Of a stretch of 64,000 bases of DNA, positions 26,601 to 32,600 are shown in pieces. The position numbers were made by a program, and so were the translations under genes. Source of the stretch: Siphonodentalium dalli (taxonomy: Eukaryota > Mollusca > Scaphopoda > Gadilida > Siphonodentaliidae); NCBI GenBank assembly GCA_032622095.1, contig CP136067.1, positions 79,386,705-79,450,704 of the forward strand, read 5' to 3'. Below the pieces are notes generated by a model. It was given only the letters and a program-made list of their open reading frames with translations, did no database searches and was not told the origin of the DNA. Positions within the stretch are counted from its first letter, which is position 1, and every line of letters starts with the position of its first letter.

Positions 26601-29600
26601 ACAAGGTTATATGTAGCAGTTAAGGTGATCACTGTTGTGAATATTTGTTCATTGTTCCGATGGCTGGTAAATGAAGCCTTCCCATTAAGTATGTTATATA
26701 CCAAAACGTTCGGGAAAAGACTACTGCGTTAAGGACGTACTTGAAGAAAATCTTTAGCCGATGTAGAAAATAACTTCAAATTCTAGATTACTATTGTTCC
26801 ATCGTTTTAGTAAAATTGCAGGGTTTTGTACTGTATATACACTCGTTCTCTTTATCTCTCTCTCTCTCTCCCCCCCTCCCTCTCCCCCTCTCGATCTCTC
26901 TCTATCTCAAACACACACACACACACACCGTCACCATCACACGCATAACACACACACACACACACACACATGTGGTGAAATTTTTATATACTTGGCAAGG
27001 CCAATCGGTTAGCGCCAGCAACAGAGACATCATGATCAGAACAGCGTTCATCAGATTGAGTATAGGGCTATATAGGCCTTCTGGGCATATCACACGCTGA
27101 TAACAGTCTTTTCCAAATTTCCCCTTGCTGCATGAGAATGAGTGTTGGTTGGTCCATATTCTGCCATATCCATATTAAATTGTCATCCACTTCAGTACTA
27201 TATCATCGCCTAAGGCTAAAGCACCTATGCAATACGGGTTTGCAAAGCCAAGCTTTTCTGCACCTACACCACATCTAACACAAACGTTGGGGTCATTCTT
27301 ATGGTAAGTTGTGAAATGTCCTTGGAAGAATGAGAATTTGTCGGTCACAACATCACAAAGACTACACTGCCAAACATACGCGTTAGGACTACCAACATCC
27401 ATAGCCTATCACATACCATCTGCTGTTTCAACGTTTTAAAATTTTGAAAAAGAAATGACAAGAGCTTCACATACACCCGGCCTTTCAAAATGGCGCGTCG
27501 ACATGCAATTCATGCGTCTGCTTCAATTTGCCAGTGGAGACACCTGTGCGGTTATCGTTCTTAGAAAGAGAACACGTCCTGTTCTAATTTGAACACGATA
27601 ACTTTTGAATAGAACACGTTATATTATCTGAAAATAATGTGATCTGTCATTCAGTTCTGCGCATTTTTGAACACCGGCGTTCTGTTTTCGTAGTTGGTAT
27701 CTGACGATTCGTAATAAAAATGTGTTACATTATCTATATGTATATTAACTATACTTGATTAGTTTTATATAGGATTTTATAAGGAACTATATATTCGTTT
27801 GGAAAAAGAAGGAAAGGAAAGACAAAATATACCCCAAAATTGTTAAATCATGAGATAATTTAAGCCCCAATGCAATAGAATTGACAGCGTCAATCCATAT
27901 TTGCAATAGCATAAAGACATAACTATATATATAGTACCGTCCTTGCACAGAACATCTTATGTTCAGATTAGAACCTATAATGTCAAAGATGATGATATGA
28001 TCAGATCGTTCCGCGATCTGAATAGATCACAAACCATCACTATCGGAATACACTGCGTTCGAGCACGGTCCTCTTTTGGAACACTGCAGAACGCGCCAAC
28101 GCGTGTTGGTTCTTGCAGTGTATTATATGGAGGTGCAACTGGACATATTTTACACTGCAGTTATATCTATCTAGCGCTTGTTTGGAAAGCATAGACTATC
28201 AGTTATCTCAAATTATATTTTCGGTCTGAAATGTCCAACTTCCTTCAGTTGAGTCAAGCCTGAAAACTGTTGAAAATTTTCCCAAAGCTGCATGGGTACA
28301 TTGTGTCGCAGTTTCTGGATAGAATACCGCTAAATGGGAGAAGCCTATGGGAGGCCCTTTTCACATGTAATATTTATTTGCGGACATGTTGTGGACATGC
28401 TTAAACGGAAATATGGTATTGTGTCTATTAATTTATTTGCGCTTAAGCGGAAATACCTAACATTCCCTTACCTCCCTCTTATTGTGAATGAATGAGTCCA
28501 TCTCATAGTATATTAGTAGTAGCCTCATACAGACTCGAAAATTAAAGAAAAAGATATTTCCATATGCATATCAGCATCTCTGTCCCTGGTGTCCCAAGAA
28601 TTGGTGCCACACTCCCAGAGCTCGATCCTGCACAGATATACCATTTCCATGGCCATAAAAAGGTAATTAGGGGTTGCTGGGAGGGTGGGCTTGCTTCCCT
28701 CACATTGTGTACTTATTGACTTGAAATAGGGGGGAACCCCTATTTTCATATTATCAGCATCCCTGTCCCCAAGAATTTGTGTCTCCATCCCAGAGATCTA
28801 GTATATTTTATAAAAGAGACATATCCTGCACAGATCTAGACCATTTCCATGGTCATAAAAAGGGAATTAGGGGTTACAAGGGGATTGCTTCCCTCACATG
28901 GTGGTCCTATATAGACTTGAGTGATCTGTTTAGGTTAGGTCTGTGCCATTTAAAATTAATTCAGGGGGGATCAATGCATATGAATTTGTTTTGCGCTCAA
29001 GCACAAATGATTTGCGCTTAAGCTTAAATGAATTGCGTTTAAGCGCAAATGATTTGCGATTAAGCACAAATGATTTGCGCTTAAGCGTAAATATTCGCGC
29101 TTAAGCGCAAATGACAAAAGTTATTTACATTAAGCGCAAATAAATAATAAATGGGAAAAGGGCCTCCCACAGAAACCAAGCTATTCTTGAGAAATCTCAC
29201 TAGTTGTGTTATACTTTTAAAGATGGATTATCTCTTTAAATAAAAAAAATTAAATAGTTGCCTGGGTATAAAATAATAAATATGAACTGAAGACCCCTGT
29301 CCGGAAAAGCTTCTATCAATTAATATTGATTTTATTACGAATATTAAATCGGGACCGTGTATGTGTCTATTTTTAGAACAGACCATTCGGATGATACCAT
29401 ATTGCGATATATTGTATCTCACGTGACTTTGTTATTGAAATCAAGCTTTCCGATTGGTTGGCTACTCGACTCTATTAGTCGTAGTTGTATACTACGCCTT
29501 CAAGTCTCTCCCGTCGTGCACTATGCATATGTAGTTTTGACTACTAAAAATAGTAACGAACACTACATCAAACTTTGTTCTGAAACTACTTGTTATTTCG

Positions 29601-32600
29601 CCGCTGATCCAAATTAAAGCTTCAGTAAGGCGAACATCAATTGTCTGAACTTAGTAAAAGTTGAAAATAGTAGGTTCCTACTGCTAAATCCAAATTACTA
29701 AGAATTAATTAAAAAATAAACAAACAAACAAACCTGAACAAAGTGGAATTTAAATTTTTTTATTTTTTTTTTACATATTATTTTTTTTTCTTTAATAATA
29801 AATGGTGTTTGCCCACTGGTTTGCCTTTAATTTCTGCATTTGTTCGATACAATATAATAATTAGAGCATGACTTGTCGTGAAATACGCCGATATAGTGCA
29901 TAGTGCGGTTGTGTAGTTCACTCCGCTTCGCGTCGTGAACTACACAACCTCACTATGCACTATATCGGCATATTTCACTCCAAGCCATGCTCTATTTATT
30001 AAATAGAGCACTGGGCTGTTCCTATGGCTACGCACCGAAAGGCAAATGTCCCAGATTGATTGTTTGTATTGTTTTGTTCCACAGATATAAGCGATAATGA
30101 GTATAATTAACGTTTCTTTGTGACAAAATTGTACAATAAAATTTCTGGTCTCTGTTAACAGTAACGAACTTTTGTTCGTTAGCTAAACAACTACACCTTT
30201 TTAGACTAGAAAATATTCGAAATAAAATTAATATTAATCGATAGAAGCGTTTCCGGACAGGAGTCTTCGATTCAAATCTAATATTTTATACCCTGGTAAC
30301 TAAATAATACATGTTTACAAAGAGATAATCCATCTTTAACCAAACATTAGTGCCGTTACTTCAGTTACTTCAGTTTTACTAAAAGCTTCTGTTAAATACC
30401 CAGACATTCAATGCACTTCGTCTGATGCATTTCACATCCATCTCCATCCGACACCAGTTTACTATCATCAATAGGTCGAACAGAATAGACAAGAATACCA
30501 TTGTCAGAAATGGTAACGCCACCAAGATCATATTATTAGCCATAAATATAATTTGTAATATAAATATATATTGGTTACATGAGTGCACCGCACCGCCGAA
30601 TTAATCCTTCAAATTACCAAAAAACTACGGCTTATTACTGCAGGTTTTGCATTCACCAAACCAGAAAGCTTCTAAATGCGGATAAAGAATTGTGTTCCCG
30701 CCATAAAATCTTCAAGTGTGCATGGCCCAGCCATTGTTCATACCTAAACATTGAATGCAATTAACGCGGTCATAATAGTTACATACTGCAACTATAAGGC
30801 ATCCATCGAATACACACCCCACGAAAACCCGAAATGTGTTGTCCTGCGAGATATCCCATCGCTATAGCTCAATTTTACACGGCCAGATTAGCCTTTCTAC
30901 AATATCCTAAAACAATAAAGCTTCTCAAATCATCGGCATAGTCAATAGAACTTTCACGAACTTGGACATTCCAACTACAGCTTTTACCGGACTCGGCGTC
31001 GCAGTACAACTGTAACGCGTCCCAAAATAACCGGAAAACCCAATTATCTATTTTAAAATCCCCATAGGTCCACAGATTTCTAAAATTTGCCCAACAAATG
31101 AATACGGACAGTTCAGTTTATCAGAATAATGCAGAATGAATTGTAACCTACAATAATCTCAAATAAATAAATGCGACATTTCTTCACATTATATACGCAC
31201 GTGCATGTATGTTAGGGCAGCGGTAACTCATGCATGCGTATGGGACTGAACTCTGCGTGAAGCTTGATCTAAACGTAGTCATATATACTGCTTGTCGCGA
31301 GTTGTGAAACCTCTCTAATATACGAACGACGAACAGTCCGCTCAAGTGTCATGTGAAAATGAACCACCCAGATTATCCATTACATTACATTTTTTTCAGA
31401 ACATGAACTCGGGAGGATTATCATCGATATCTTCCTGTCTACATCGACTACGTCGTCAACTTTGAGCTGGGCGGTTCTGTATCTTCTCAACGACCCTCAT
31501 CTACAGCGGACATTACACACTGAAGTTTTAAATCATTTAGATAATGGCCGACTTCCATCGATTGAAGACAAATGTCAACTTAAAAATATTGATGCTGTCG
31601 TATCCGAGGTACTCAGGCATGCTGATGTCAGACCTTTTGCTGTACCACACGCTGTCACAGAGTTGACAAACTTCCGAAATTACACCATCCCAGAGGGGAC
31701 CGTGGTACTCCCGGTCATGGAATCTGTGCTGAAGGACGCACGGGCATGGTCGGACCCGGATACATTCTGCCACCGTCGATTCTTGGATCAAGAACAAATC
31801 AACGAACAGTTTATTCCATTTGGTATAGGTAATCTATAATATTATGGATCTCAAAGATGCGCTATCCGGCTTGAAACCATAACACTATTATATACACGCT
31901 ATATAGACCTGGATGTGCAGAATCTAGCTTACCCCTTTGTGTGTGGCACGACTGAAGGGGAAAAGGGGGTACGTGGCCAATTTGGTGGACAGGTCATGCC
32001 GCTACCATATGGTACTGTTGCAATGTTGCTACTATCATGGTATTACCATGCATGGTATGATATATACTACCTCGTTAAATTGATATTTACCATGGTACGC
32101 ACGAACCCATGTCAACCTCGTCTCGCCAGCGATGACCTTATCAACAGTCTAAACACCTCGGCTACGGGGACATCATTAAAAGGGAAGTCTTTTCACCGAG
32201 ATTTGGGAAGCGGATCAGTCTGAACATGGGTTTGAACCCACTTCCTCTGAAATTCATTATCTGCCACGGCCATCTGTTGATCGAAATAGCACATTGAGAT
32301 GTTCCTCATTCCAGATCAGGGTACTTTACCATGGTATAGTGTACCATGGTATAGTACCAGGGTAAGCTTTTATAAATCTTAAAATTTGAGCCAACAGATT
32401 GGAGGACAATAATGACACATGTGATTACCTAAGATGTTTTGTATGGGCTGGTTCGAGTCAGATATGGATTTTTGAATAACTGAGTTCCACAGTCCCAAAA
32501 GTATTAATGCTGTGTGGCGGCTAATAACACATCCTGTGATTTTGAATGAGGTGACGTAATACCATGCTTTACCATATGGTAGTACTATCACTGGGGGGAA

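Noticed and set aside
26794-27100. Open frames over the CT/CA microsatellite
   Set aside because: Low-complexity translation only.
28990-29114. CRISPR array
   Set aside because: Regular repeats, but without unique spacers, in eukaryotic intronic DNA.
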